Assembly: GCF_002844395.1 (NCBI RefSeq) | Contig: NZ_CP025197.1 | Location: 2,356,001-2,420,000 of the forward strand | Length of the DNA: 64,000 nucleotides | Direction of reading: 5' to 3' | Origin: Acetivibrio saccincola | GTDB taxonomy: Bacteria > Bacillota > Clostridia > Acetivibrionales > Acetivibrionaceae | In this document: positions 8,788-16,924 of the stretch, piece after piece | Position numbering within the stretch: position 1 is the stretch's first letter | Layout of the letters: the number at the start of each line of letters is the position of its first letter | Notes under the pieces: model-generated | The model's input: the letters and a program-made list of their open reading frames with translations, nothing else | The model's database searches: none | What the model was told of the DNA's origin: nothing | Position numbers and translations under genes: made by a program

Positions 8788-9786
8788 TTAAAACATCTCA
8801 TCTTTTTTATTTCTCATCATAAGGGCATTTACAGTACTTCCAGGGTCTTTTCCGTTAAACAAAACTTCATATGCCTCAAAGGTTATGGGCATGGTTACAT
8901 TTCTTTTTTTAGCAAGATTGTATGCAGCTTTTGTGGTAGTAACCCCTTCCACCACCATTTTAACTTCTTTCATGGCCTCTTCCGGAGTTTTCCCCTGTCC
9001 TATAAGTATCCCGGCTCTTCTGTTTCTGCTGTGCATACTGGTACATGTAACAATAAGGTCACCTATTCCTGAAAGCCCTGCAAATGTCCGGGGATTTGCC
9101 CCCATGGAAATTCCCAGCCTTGATATTTCTGCCAATCCCCTTGTCATCAAAGCTGCCTTTGTATTATCCCCAAATCCTAATCCATCAGAAATACCGGCAC
9201 ACAGGGCTATAACATTTTTTAGCGCCCCGCCGATTTCCACCCCCACAATATCAGAATTTGTATATACCCTGAATAAAGGGGTCATAAAGATATCTTGTAT
9301 AAATTCCGCCGCTCCTATATCCTCAGATGCTGCCACCACCGTAGTAGGAATACCATTTGCAACTTCTTCTGCATGACTTGGTCCTGATAAAGTAACTACA
9401 TTGGCATCAGGTATCTCTTCACATATTACCTGTGATAATCTCAATCCCGTTTCTGTTTCAATTCCTTTAGAGCAGTTTACAATGATGGTATCTTTTTTTA
9501 TGTAACTTGATATGTTTTTTGCATTTTCCCGTATAGTATGAGATGGCACAACCATCACCACTATTTTAGAATCATGCAAAGACTCTTCTATATCACCTGT
9601 ACAAAATACTCCTTCAGGGATTTTTATTCCTGGAAGTTTTTCCTTGTGCTCTCTTAAATTATTTATCATATCTATTTCATCTTCAAAGCAAGACCACATT
9701 TTTACTTTATAACCTGACTTTGCAAGAAGAATTGCAAGTGCAGTTCCCCAGCTCCCCGCACCTATCATGGATATATTTTTATTCAT
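8788..9786 (-). CDS. gpsA: NAD(P)H-dependent glycerol-3-phosphate dehydrogenase
   Basis: The 332 residues match the family length. The dinucleotide-binding GAGSWGTALA opens the protein, and the catalytic Lys lies in GGALKNVIALCAG. The enzyme reduces dihydroxyacetone phosphate to sn-glycerol 3-phosphate, the backbone for phospholipids. ATG 9786 follows GGGAGG. It lies 27 nt after plsY, which consumes its product, so the der-plsY-gpsA run links phospholipid precursor supply to a ribosome-assembly GTPase, a common Firmicutes arrangement. Confidence 0.97.
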   Translation of the reverse strand: MNKNISMIGAGSWGTALAILLAKSGYKVKMWSCFEDEIDMINNLREHKEKLPGIKIPEGVFCTGDIEESLHDSKIVVMVVPSHTIRENAKNISSYIKKDTIIVNCSKGIETETGLRLSQVICEEIPDANVVTLSGPSHAEEVANGIPTTVVAASEDIGAAEFIQDIFMTPLFRVYTNSDIVGVEIGGALKNVIALCAGISDGLGFGDNTKAALMTRGLAEISRLGISMGANPRTFAGLSGIGDLIVTCTSMHSRNRRAGILIGQGKTPEEAMKEVKMVVEGVTTTKAAYNLAKKRNVTMPITFEAYEVLFNGKDPGSTVNALMMRNKKDEMF

Positions 9787-9813
9787 TTATAAAAACCTCC
9801 CTGCCAAAAATCC

Positions 9814-10428
9814 TTATGTTTTTTTTGCACCCAGTTTTGACTCTTTCCCGTTTATAAGCCTTTCAATATTTGATTTATGCCTTGTAATAACAAGTAAACC
9901 TATCAAACCTGCAAATATGATATAAATAAATTCCTTCTCCATAAAAAACGAAACTGCCGGAAAAAGCATTGCTGCAACTATTGAGCCTAAAGAAACATAC
10001 CTGGTTATAAGCACTATTAAAATAAAAAACGCCAAAAGTATAAGTCCAATGAGAGGCTTTGTGGTCATTATAACTGCAAAGGCTGTAAGAACCCCCTTCC
10101 CCCCTTTAAAACCAAAATACACCGGCCAGTTATGTCCTAATATTGCTCCTATTCCTCCTACCATAGCCCCAAAACTATCATGTATTTCTACCGCATCAGT
10201 CAGTATAATATTGCCAATTATGCATGCCAAAACACCTTTTAATACATCCCCTATTATAACAAAGATAGCCGGAAGCTTCCCAAGGGTTCTTAATGTATTT
10301 GTCATACCGGCATTTCCGCTTCCATGCTGCCTTACATCCACTTTATAAAACTTGCCTACAATTAAAGACGTATTTACACTTCCAAGGAGATAACCTATTA
10401 AAAAAGTTAAAACAGCCTTTATAACCAT
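9814..10428 (-). CDS. plsY: Glycerol-3-phosphate acyltransferase PlsY
   Basis: About 204 residues with multiple membrane spans. It carries the PlsY motifs GSGNAGMTNTLRTLG and GHNWPVYFGFKGGKGV. It transfers an acyl group from acyl phosphate to glycerol 3-phosphate, the first committed step of phospholipid synthesis. The frame opens at GTG 10443, but ATG 10428 is preceded by GAGGG at 8 nt spacing and lies just after the der stop codon, so it is the likely start, with translational coupling. Confidence 0.96.
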   Translation of the reverse strand: MVIKAVLTFLIGYLLGSVNTSLIVGKFYKVDVRQHGSGNAGMTNTLRTLGKLPAIFVIIGDVLKGVLACIIGNIILTDAVEIHDSFGAMVGGIGAILGHNWPVYFGFKGGKGVLTAFAVIMTTKPLIGLILLAFFILIVLITRYVSLGSIVAAMLFPAVSFFMEKEFIYIIFAGLIGLLVITRHKSNIERLINGKESKLGAKKT

Positions 10429-10432
10429 AAAA

Positions 10433-11755
10433 TTATCCCTCACCCTTTTGTTTTAATTTAAATCTTATGGGAGTTCCTTCAAATCCAAAACTTTTCCTAA
10501 GCTGATTTTCTAAATACCTTTCATAGGAATAGTGCATAAGCTCTGCTCTGTTTACAAAAAGAATAAAGGTTGGCGGTTTTACAGAAGATTGGGTTATGTA
10601 GTATACTTTAAGCCTCCTGCCTTTATCTGAAGGTGGTTGTACCATTGCAATAGCTTCATTTAAAACATCGTTTAAAACTCCCGTCGCTATTCTTACTGAT
10701 GCCTGACTGTGGACATATTCAATTAAATCATATAATTTATTAATTCTCAAACCTGTTTTTGCTGATATAAATAAAACAGGTGCATATGTCATAAAACTTA
10801 GCTTGTTGCGGATTTTCTCTGTATATTCTTCTAAAGTGCCGGTTTCTTTTTCAATTAAATCCCACTTATTAACCACAATTATTGATGCTTTACCCTGTTC
10901 ATGGGCAAAACCCGCTATCTTTGTATCCTGTTCTGCAACCCCCTCCTGGGCATCTATCATAATAACACATACATCTGACCTTTCCACCGCAGTCCATGAT
11001 CTTATAACACTATACTTTTCTATATTTTCGCGTATTTTGCTTTTTCTTCTTATTCCTGCAGTATCAATGAAGGTAAATTTTCCTTTCTCATTTTCCACAT
11101 GCACATCTATAGCATCCCTTGTAGTTCCCGGAACATCACTTACAATAACTCTGTTTTCCCCTGTTATTTTATTTAAAAGGGAGGATTTGCCCACATTGGG
11201 CTTTCCAACTATAGCAACTTTAATAACATCGTCATCAGCTTCTTCTTCTTTTTCCTCAGGAAAATTTTTGTGTATTTCATCCAATAAATCTCCCATACCC
11301 AGTCCATGAATTGAAGATACTGCTATAAATTCCCCAAGTCCTAAATTATAAAACTCATAAATTTCAGCCGGGGGCTCCCCTATATTGTCAACTTTATTTA
11401 CTGCTAAAATTACAGGTTTTTTTGTTTTCCTTAGCATAGATGCCACTTCCTTATCTGAAGGGGTAACACCATCTTTTAAATCAACTAAAAATACAATTAC
11501 ATCAGCTGTTTCAATAGCTATTTCAGCCTGATTTCTCATCTCAAGCATTATCTTATCCTGAGCATAAGGCTCTATCCCCCCGGTGTCAATAAGGGTAAAC
11601 TTTCTGCCTCTCCACTCCACCTCTGTGTATATCCTGTCCCTGGTAACCCCTGGGGTATCTTCAACTATGGAAATTCTTTTTCCTGCTAAATAATTAAAAA
11701 AAGTAGATTTACCTACATTGGGTCTTCCAATAATTGCAACAATAGGTTTTGCCAA
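10433..11755 (-). CDS. der: Ribosome biogenesis GTPase Der (EngA)
   Basis: Two tandem GTPase domains are visible, with P-loops GRPNVGKST and GKPNVGKSS and base-recognition NKVD and NKWD, followed by the KH-like C-terminal domain (RRLKVYYITQ). Der is needed for 50S subunit maturation. The open frame extends to 11794, but TTG 11755 is preceded by GGGAGG at 7 nt and gives LAKPIVAIIGRPN, the family's usual N-terminus, and a normal 440-residue length. plsY starts at its stop codon. Confidence 0.96.
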   Translation of the reverse strand: MAKPIVAIIGRPNVGKSTFFNYLAGKRISIVEDTPGVTRDRIYTEVEWRGRKFTLIDTGGIEPYAQDKIMLEMRNQAEIAIETADVIVFLVDLKDGVTPSDKEVASMLRKTKKPVILAVNKVDNIGEPPAEIYEFYNLGLGEFIAVSSIHGLGMGDLLDEIHKNFPEEKEEEADDDVIKVAIVGKPNVGKSSLLNKITGENRVIVSDVPGTTRDAIDVHVENEKGKFTFIDTAGIRRKSKIRENIEKYSVIRSWTAVERSDVCVIMIDAQEGVAEQDTKIAGFAHEQGKASIIVVNKWDLIEKETGTLEEYTEKIRNKLSFMTYAPVLFISAKTGLRINKLYDLIEYVHSQASVRIATGVLNDVLNEAIAMVQPPSDKGRRLKVYYITQSSVKPPTFILFVNRAELMHYSYERYLENQLRKSFGFEGTPIRFKLKQKGEG

Positions 11756-11892
11756 CTTACTTACCTCCCTCAAATAACACACTATGCTGTACAAATCCTG
11801 TTATAGTTACATTTTGTCCACAAAAATCATTTTTTATTTTACAATACTACAAATTATAATACTACAAAAACAATTCCAATCCTTTTACCTTA

Positions 11893-11927
11893 AGAAAAAA
11901 GCAGCAGTTTTTACCTGCTGCCTTTTT
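11893..11927 (-). terminator. rpmF terminator
   Basis: GCAGCAG and CTGCTGC form a GC-rich 7-bp stem, followed by TTTTTT on the minus strand, directly after the rpmF stop codon. Confidence 0.88.
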
Positions 11928-11928
11928 T

Positions 11929-12129
11929 CTATTCAACACTTATTACCTCAATTGATTTCTTTTCACCTTTATGTTTTACTGTATAGTGTCCACACTCTTT
12001 ACATACTCTGTGAAGCATTTTTAATTCGTGGCAATGTGGGCATTCTACTAAATTAGGTGCAGATAATTTCCACTGGGATCTTCTCTTCCCTGTCCTTGCC
12101 TTAGACCATTTTCGCTTTTGAACTGCCAT
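11929..12129 (-). CDS. rpmF: Ribosomal protein L32
   Basis: The 66 residues begin MAVQKRKWSKARTGKRRSQ, typical of L32. Two CxxC pairs (CPHC and CKEC) form the zinc ribbon of the Zn-binding L32 type. It follows yceD by about 46 bp, the conserved yceD-rpmF pairing. RBS GAGGTG precedes the ATG. Confidence 0.97.
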   Translation of the reverse strand: MAVQKRKWSKARTGKRRSQWKLSAPNLVECPHCHELKMLHRVCKECGHYTVKHKGEKKSIEVISVE

Positions 12130-12175
12130 TTATTACACCTCCTCATATTCATACAATAGGCACTTGTACATAAAA

Positions 12176-12682
12176 TTAATTATTTTCCTGATTCTTAAAA
12201 AAATCTCCCAAAGCTTCCAAACGCAAGTCTATTTCTTCGTTTTTACAATTGCAAGTTTCTTCATTAAGATTAGCCCCGCAGTAAGGACAAAGCCCCCTGC
12301 ACTCTTTTCTGCATACCTGCTTTGCCGGAAGATTTAATATTATATTGTCCTTAAAGACTTTTTCAAGCTCAACATATTTACCCCTATATGTATAAGCTTC
12401 TTCTTCACCTTTTCCCTCTTCAAAAAAATCTTCCTTAATGTCTGTATTTATTTCAGCTTCCACATCATTTAAGCATCTTGAACACTTTGATTTATACAAA
12501 GTACTTAATTTACCTTTAAGCTTTAAAACCCCTCCACTGTTCAAAATGCTGCCTTTAAATTTAACAGGTGATTCAAAACTTAAATCATCTGCGATGGCGT
12601 TTAAACCCTCCATCAATTGATTTATTTCAATTGGCAACTCACCGCCATCAGTTTTTAATATACCGCTTATATCAAATATCAT
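12176..12682 (-). CDS. YceD/DUF177 protein
   Basis: 168 residues. The fold is recognised from CSRCLNDVEAEINTDIKEDFFEE, and the Cys-rich C-terminus (CRKECRGLCPYCGANLNE) is typical of clostridial DUF177 proteins and may bind zinc. Its position upstream of rpmF is conserved in bacteria. In plants and E. coli the family is linked to 23S rRNA accumulation; the role here is inferred from that. Confidence 0.9.
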   Translation of the reverse strand: MIFDISGILKTDGGELPIEINQLMEGLNAIADDLSFESPVKFKGSILNSGGVLKLKGKLSTLYKSKCSRCLNDVEAEINTDIKEDFFEEGKGEEEAYTYRGKYVELEKVFKDNIILNLPAKQVCRKECRGLCPYCGANLNEETCNCKNEEIDLRLEALGDFFKNQENN

Positions 12683-12751
12683 ATCTTCACCTCATAAACC
12701 AACAGTGAATATTATACTAGCAATTATACCCCGTGTCAAGAATTAAAAAAC

Positions 12752-12792
12752 TAAAAAAAGCTGCCCACTTATCTATTAGTGTAGCAGCTCTC
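12752..12792 (-). terminator. Terminator of the propeller-protein gene
   Basis: AGCTGC and GCAGCT with the inner CACT/AGTG form a stem, followed by TTTTTTT on the minus strand, about 85 nt after the stop at 12877. Confidence 0.75.
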
Positions 12793-12876
12793 CATAAAAT
12801 ATTACCGGAAATTTATACGTTTTCGTCACCTTATCCTATTCGTACACCTTATCCTAAATATTAAATATCATTGCTT

Positions 12877-14136
12877 CTACTTATACTCTAACTCTATAAT
12901 ATAATTTTCTAATTCATCAGAAGATTCCATGGATTTATTAGATGACAACAAAACCTTAGTGCCGTTACCGTTCCAAAGAACCCTCCACCATATGTCACTT
13001 GGATTATTTACCATTTTATATATGGTAGTGCTGTCCTTTATTCCTTTGCCGGAAAGAGTTGCAACTTTAACATCAATGCTGCCTTCACAGTCATAAAAGT
13101 AAACTATTCTGTTGCCGTCCGGGGAAATATCATATCCGGAATGGTTTTTGGTCTGATATTCTGATAAAGTTTTTATTTCTTTTGTTTCTATATCTAAAAA
13201 ATACACACCTCTTTTTAAAGTACGGGGTTCCCTTAAAGAATTTAGAAAAACTATGTTTTTTTCATCTTTTAATACGTTATAAAACGCAACATCATCAGCC
13301 AGCCATTCCACTTTTGGTATTTCTTCAGTTAAATCAATTTTATATAATTTTGAACCTGAGTTACCACCGCCTATAAAAAATATACACTGCCCCTCTTTGG
13401 AATATTTAGGTAAATCAATGTAGCTATATTTATCCGCTTCTTCTGACAAAGTATATTTTTCCGTTTTTTTCTCAGCTATATCATAAACAAAAAAATCATA
13501 TGTTTTTTCTTCATCTCTTTTTAAACAATATGTAATATAGCCTCCGTCATCTGACCATCCAACTCCGTTAAATGTCTTAGCATATCTTAGCAAAAATTCG
13601 GTTATTTTATAACTGCTGTCTGTGGCTAAATCATAAATATACAACTCACAATTATTTTCTTTTTCACTGGGCTCAAATATATAATCCTTGTCACTTAAAA
13701 GAATACCGAGAATTTTATCCGAAATTAAAAGTTTTGTCCGGTCCGGAGATATCCCCACTACAGCGGCACCTTCTATTCTACTGTCATCACTTAAAAATAA
13801 ATCTTTATAGCCGTCATTGTAAGCATCATATATACAGAGCTTTCTATTTCTTATAGGTTCCGGAATTCTTTTATCCATTGGATTACGCAGCAAAATATTG
13901 TTTTCCTCTAAATAACCTAATATTTTGTTAGGAATCATTTTAAAAGTCTTTACTCCTGTTACAACAGTCTTAGACAGCACCGGATTCCAAAGCTCATTCT
14001 CTTTTGGCGGCAGTACTAAAGTCTTACTCTCTTCTGCCTTTGTCAAATTCCAAAAAAATAAGGTTCCAATAGTTGTACATATTAATGTAACAGCCATTAA
14101 AATTATGGTTTTCTGCTATTTTCTTTTTGAATTCAT
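12877..14136 (-). CDS. Secreted TolB/WD40-like propeller protein with an early in-frame amber codon
   Basis: From ATG 14097 there are 406 residues. They begin with a hydrophobic stretch (VTLICTTIGTLFFW) and continue with repeats such as VGWSDDGGYITYC and YDISPDGNRIVYF, typical of TolB-like beta-propellers. The only good start is ATG 14136, behind AGGAGAGGTG, which gives MNSKRK and then a TAG stop at 14116-14118. The frame then continues QKTIILMAVT into the ORF. Without the TAG the N-terminus is a textbook signal peptide with a KRK-type positive region. As it stands, expression needs re-initiation at ATG 14097, which lacks its own RBS, or readthrough. The function is unknown. Its neighbours are a decayed two-component system. 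Confidence 0.7.
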
Positions 14137-14203
14137 TTTACACCTCTCCTTTTTTATAATTCATACTTTAAAGAGAGTATATTATATAGTTGTTTCAAAG
14201 ATG

Positions 14204-15136
14204 TTAATTTTTTATGGGCAATGTTATTTCTACACAGGTACCTTTGTTTGGAAGGCTGTCAATTAAATTTGATTCCTCTATCATCTGGGCATAACCGGAT
14301 ATTATTGTAAGAGGAGTCTTTAATTCGTGAGTAACATTGTCAAAAAATTGTTTTCTATAGCTTTCTATCTCCTTTAATTTTTCGTGCCTTTCTTTTATTT
14401 CTTGAATTTGAGAGTAAATCCGGTCTTTCATTTTCACGAACTGCTCAGCCAGTTCCCCAATTTCATCATTAGATTTGATATCCACTTTTACTTGAAACTC
14501 CCCTTTTCCAATAACCTTTGAATAATCCCTCAGTTTTAAAAGAGGATTTAATATACTACGGGAAATTAAAAGAGAAACAACAACAATTCCGCCGCCTATA
14601 AAAACAGCAAAGATGCTGATTGACTTTATAAGTGAATACCCATACTGATATAAGCCTGAATAATCTTTAGAGAATCTGTATACACCTATTAAAGTGTTTT
14701 CGATTATAATGGGAATTGAAAATACCGCTACCTTTCTTCCCCCATTATCTAAAATTGTAACTGCACTTTGTTCTTTTAGTGCAAATTTAATGTCTTGGGT
14801 GTCATCTGACAATATGCTCATATGACAGTCATCACCGGCAATGCTCCCGTCTCTATAGTACATTACACCTTCTGTATTCATTTTTTCATTTAAATCCTTA
14901 AGTAAGTCCATGGAAATTAGCGGAAATTTACTTATTGGATCAGAAATATCCTTTATAAGGATAAATTGACGTGAATATATGTTAACATCATTTTCCCCCT
15001 TCTCTAAATCAGTCAAAATCACATTTTCATTACTCTTAATTATTCTACTGTTTATAAAAAAAATCATAATTAAAAATGCAATGCCAAAAATACATATATA
15101 ACTTAAAAGAATCTTATCCCTTATAGAAAACCTCAT
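14204..15136 (-). pseudogene. Sensor histidine kinase lacking its ATPase domain (internal deletion)
   Basis: About 310 residues. The protein has an N-terminal membrane segment, an extracellular sensor of ~140 residues, a second membrane segment, HAMP (ISRSILNPLLKLRDYSK) and a HisKA domain with the phospho-His in VTHELKTPLTIISGYAQM. It then jumps directly to NKGTCVEITLP, which is the last strand of a HATPase domain. The N, G1, F and G2 boxes are absent, so roughly 150 residues were removed in frame near 14270. It cannot autophosphorylate. ATG 15136 follows GAGAGGG and is preferred over the frame opening at 15169. It follows a broken response regulator. Confidence 0.85.
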
Positions 15137-15146
15137 TAAAGCCCTC

Positions 15147-15607
15147 TCACTCCATCTTATAACCCACACCGAAAACAGTCTTAATTATTGAGCCGTCAGA
15201 GTCCCCTATTTTTTTCTCAGCCTTAGAATATGAATGTCTACAGACCGGGTGCCTATGGCATAATCATACCCCCACACCCTGTCTAAAAGTTCATCTCTGG
15301 AAAACACTCTGCCTTTATTTTGTAAAAGTAAATATATTAAATCAAATTCCTTTGTCGTTAAAGGTATGGTTTTGTCATTTCTTATTATTTCACGTCCATC
15401 AACATTAATATATGTATCTTTTTTTATCGTATATTTGTCCTGGTGCTGCATTTTTCCCTGGATTTCTTTAATCCGTCTGAAAGAGGCCTTTACCCTTGCA
15501 ATTACTTCCCGGACATCAAAGGGCTTTGTAATATAGTCATCTGCACCAAAATTAAATCCTGTAACTTTATCAACAATTTTTGTATATGGTACAATAACGC
15601 TTTTTCT
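15147..15607 (-). pseudogene. OmpR-type response regulator remnant (5' truncated and frameshifted)
   Basis: The remnant starts inside the receiver domain (SVIVPYTKIVDKVTGF, GADDYITKPFDVREV) directly after a TAA at 15608-15610, so the first ~70 residues including the phosphoacceptor Asp are missing. The winged-helix DNA-binding domain follows (LTTKEFDLIYLLLQNKGR, DRVWGYDYAIGTRSVDIHI). A run of seven T at 15209-15215 is one base short, giving a stop after RLRKK. Adding one base restores IGDSDGSIIKTVFGVGYKME and ends at TGA 15147-15149, just before the kinase start. This is a dead regulator. Confidence 0.85.
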
Positions 15608-15710
15608 TTATTATAGTTATAAAACTTTACTGGTTTAATTGTATTTCCTCTAGGGTATAAATTAATTTTATACTATAGATGTTTCAAATTTGTTAACATT
15701 AACTAATAAA

Positions 15711-15740
15711 GAACCACCATTTTATAAAAATGGTGGTGTT
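15711..15740 (-). terminator. CE7 esterase terminator
   Basis: ACCACCATTTT and AAAATGGTGGT form an 11-bp stem ending TTCTTT on the minus strand, 28 nt after the esterase stop. Confidence 0.8.
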
Positions 15741-15767
15741 ATAACACTTCAATTTAAAGAAAATTCT

Positions 15768-16727
15768 CTACTTTTGTAAAATATCCATTAAGAGTTTTAA
15801 TTGAGGTTCCACGGCTCCCGGAATGTACTCGTGCCCGAAATATTTAAATATAGAAATATCTTTCTTACAATTAAGATGATTATATGCTGCAAATACTGTA
15901 GAAGGAGGTGTAATTTGATCAACTAAGCCTATGCACATCCATGTATGACATTTAATCCAGGGGGCTAAATTCATAACATCAAAGTATGTCAAAGTTTTCA
16001 TTGCCTTTTCCTCTATTTCAGGGGCGCTGTTTCTTCTAAAGAACTCCGGTATTTCTAAATAAGGTCCTGTAGGGGTAATTTCAACTGCCCTTTCAAAATT
16101 TGAAAGAAAAGGGTATTCTGCCAAAGCTACTTTTGGTATATCTGAAAGAGCTGATACAGCTAAAGTTATTGCCCCTCCCTGGCTAGAACCCATAACTCCT
16201 ATCCTTGTGCTGTCAACACCATCCATTGATGCTAATACTTCCACAGCCCTCACTGCATCTAAATAAACCCCTCTGTAGTAGTACTCATTTTTATCTAATA
16301 TGCCCTTTGTAAGCCATCCGGCAGGAAATCCGGAACTTGATACTACATTGTCGGCACTCATTCCCTGTTGACCCCTTGTAAGCATGTGCAGCACCGCATA
16401 TCCTTTTAACGCCAAATCAACTGTCCTGTGGAGATTACCGTCAAAAGCCCAGTTGTATCCATGATAGGTTACAACACCCGGGTGTTTCCCATCTCCTTCC
16501 GGAATTACAAACCATCCGTCTATATCTGCATTATTAAATCCTTTATATAATATTTTATAAACTTTTATCCCCTTAACAGGATATTTGTACTCTAAAAGCT
16601 GGTAACTTAATTTAGTTTTTTGAAGTTCTTTTAAACTGTCTTTCCAAAATTCTTCAAAATCCTCTTGCCTTGTCAAATCCGGCTTGTATTTTTTTAACTC
16701 ACTAAGGGGTAAATCGTACTGCTGCAT
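15768..16727 (-). CDS. Acetyl xylan esterase / cephalosporin-C deacetylase (CE7)
   Basis: The 319 residues match the usual CE7 length (~320). Family motifs are present: RGQQG near residue 120, the nucleophile elbow GSSQGG, the acid Asp in GLVDQITPP and the catalytic His in FGHEY. CE7 enzymes remove acetyl groups from short xylo-oligosaccharides and also from cephalosporin C. There is no signal peptide, so it acts in the cytoplasm on imported oligosaccharides. ATG 16727 follows AGGATGG. This fits a plant-polymer-degrading host. Confidence 0.93.
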   Translation of the reverse strand: MQQYDLPLSELKKYKPDLTRQEDFEEFWKDSLKELQKTKLSYQLLEYKYPVKGIKVYKILYKGFNNADIDGWFVIPEGDGKHPGVVTYHGYNWAFDGNLHRTVDLALKGYAVLHMLTRGQQGMSADNVVSSSGFPAGWLTKGILDKNEYYYRGVYLDAVRAVEVLASMDGVDSTRIGVMGSSQGGAITLAVSALSDIPKVALAEYPFLSNFERAVEITPTGPYLEIPEFFRRNSAPEIEEKAMKTLTYFDVMNLAPWIKCHTWMCIGLVDQITPPSTVFAAYNHLNCKKDISIFKYFGHEYIPGAVEPQLKLLMDILQK

Positions 16728-16841
16728 ATTTTCCCATCCTTTCTTTAACTTATACTTTTTTATTAGCTACAATTAGTTGTTTTTATTGCTAGCCTAATTA
16801 TATTTAAATTCTAAGGCTTTTGCTATTCTGTGTCAAATAGA

Positions 16842-16880
16842 AAAAAAGCCCTAGCTCCCAAAAAAGCCGGGCATTTTTAA
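16842..16880 (-). terminator. Terminator after the first vWA surface-protein gene
   Basis: GCCC-GGCT and AGCT-GGGC pair with one bulged A, followed by TTTTTTT on the minus strand, about 45 nt after the stop. Confidence 0.7.
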
Positions 16881-16924
16881 CAGTTTAATTTAAATATTAT
16901 TTTTTAGTACTACTTCTTAAATTA

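Noticed and set aside
8885-9376. 163-residue plus-strand frame
   Set aside because: It lies wholly antisense to gpsA and reads as low-complexity shadow sequence.
15768-16727. Esterase as a secreted xylanase-type enzyme
   Set aside because: No signal peptide is present and the motifs are CE7, which is intracellular.
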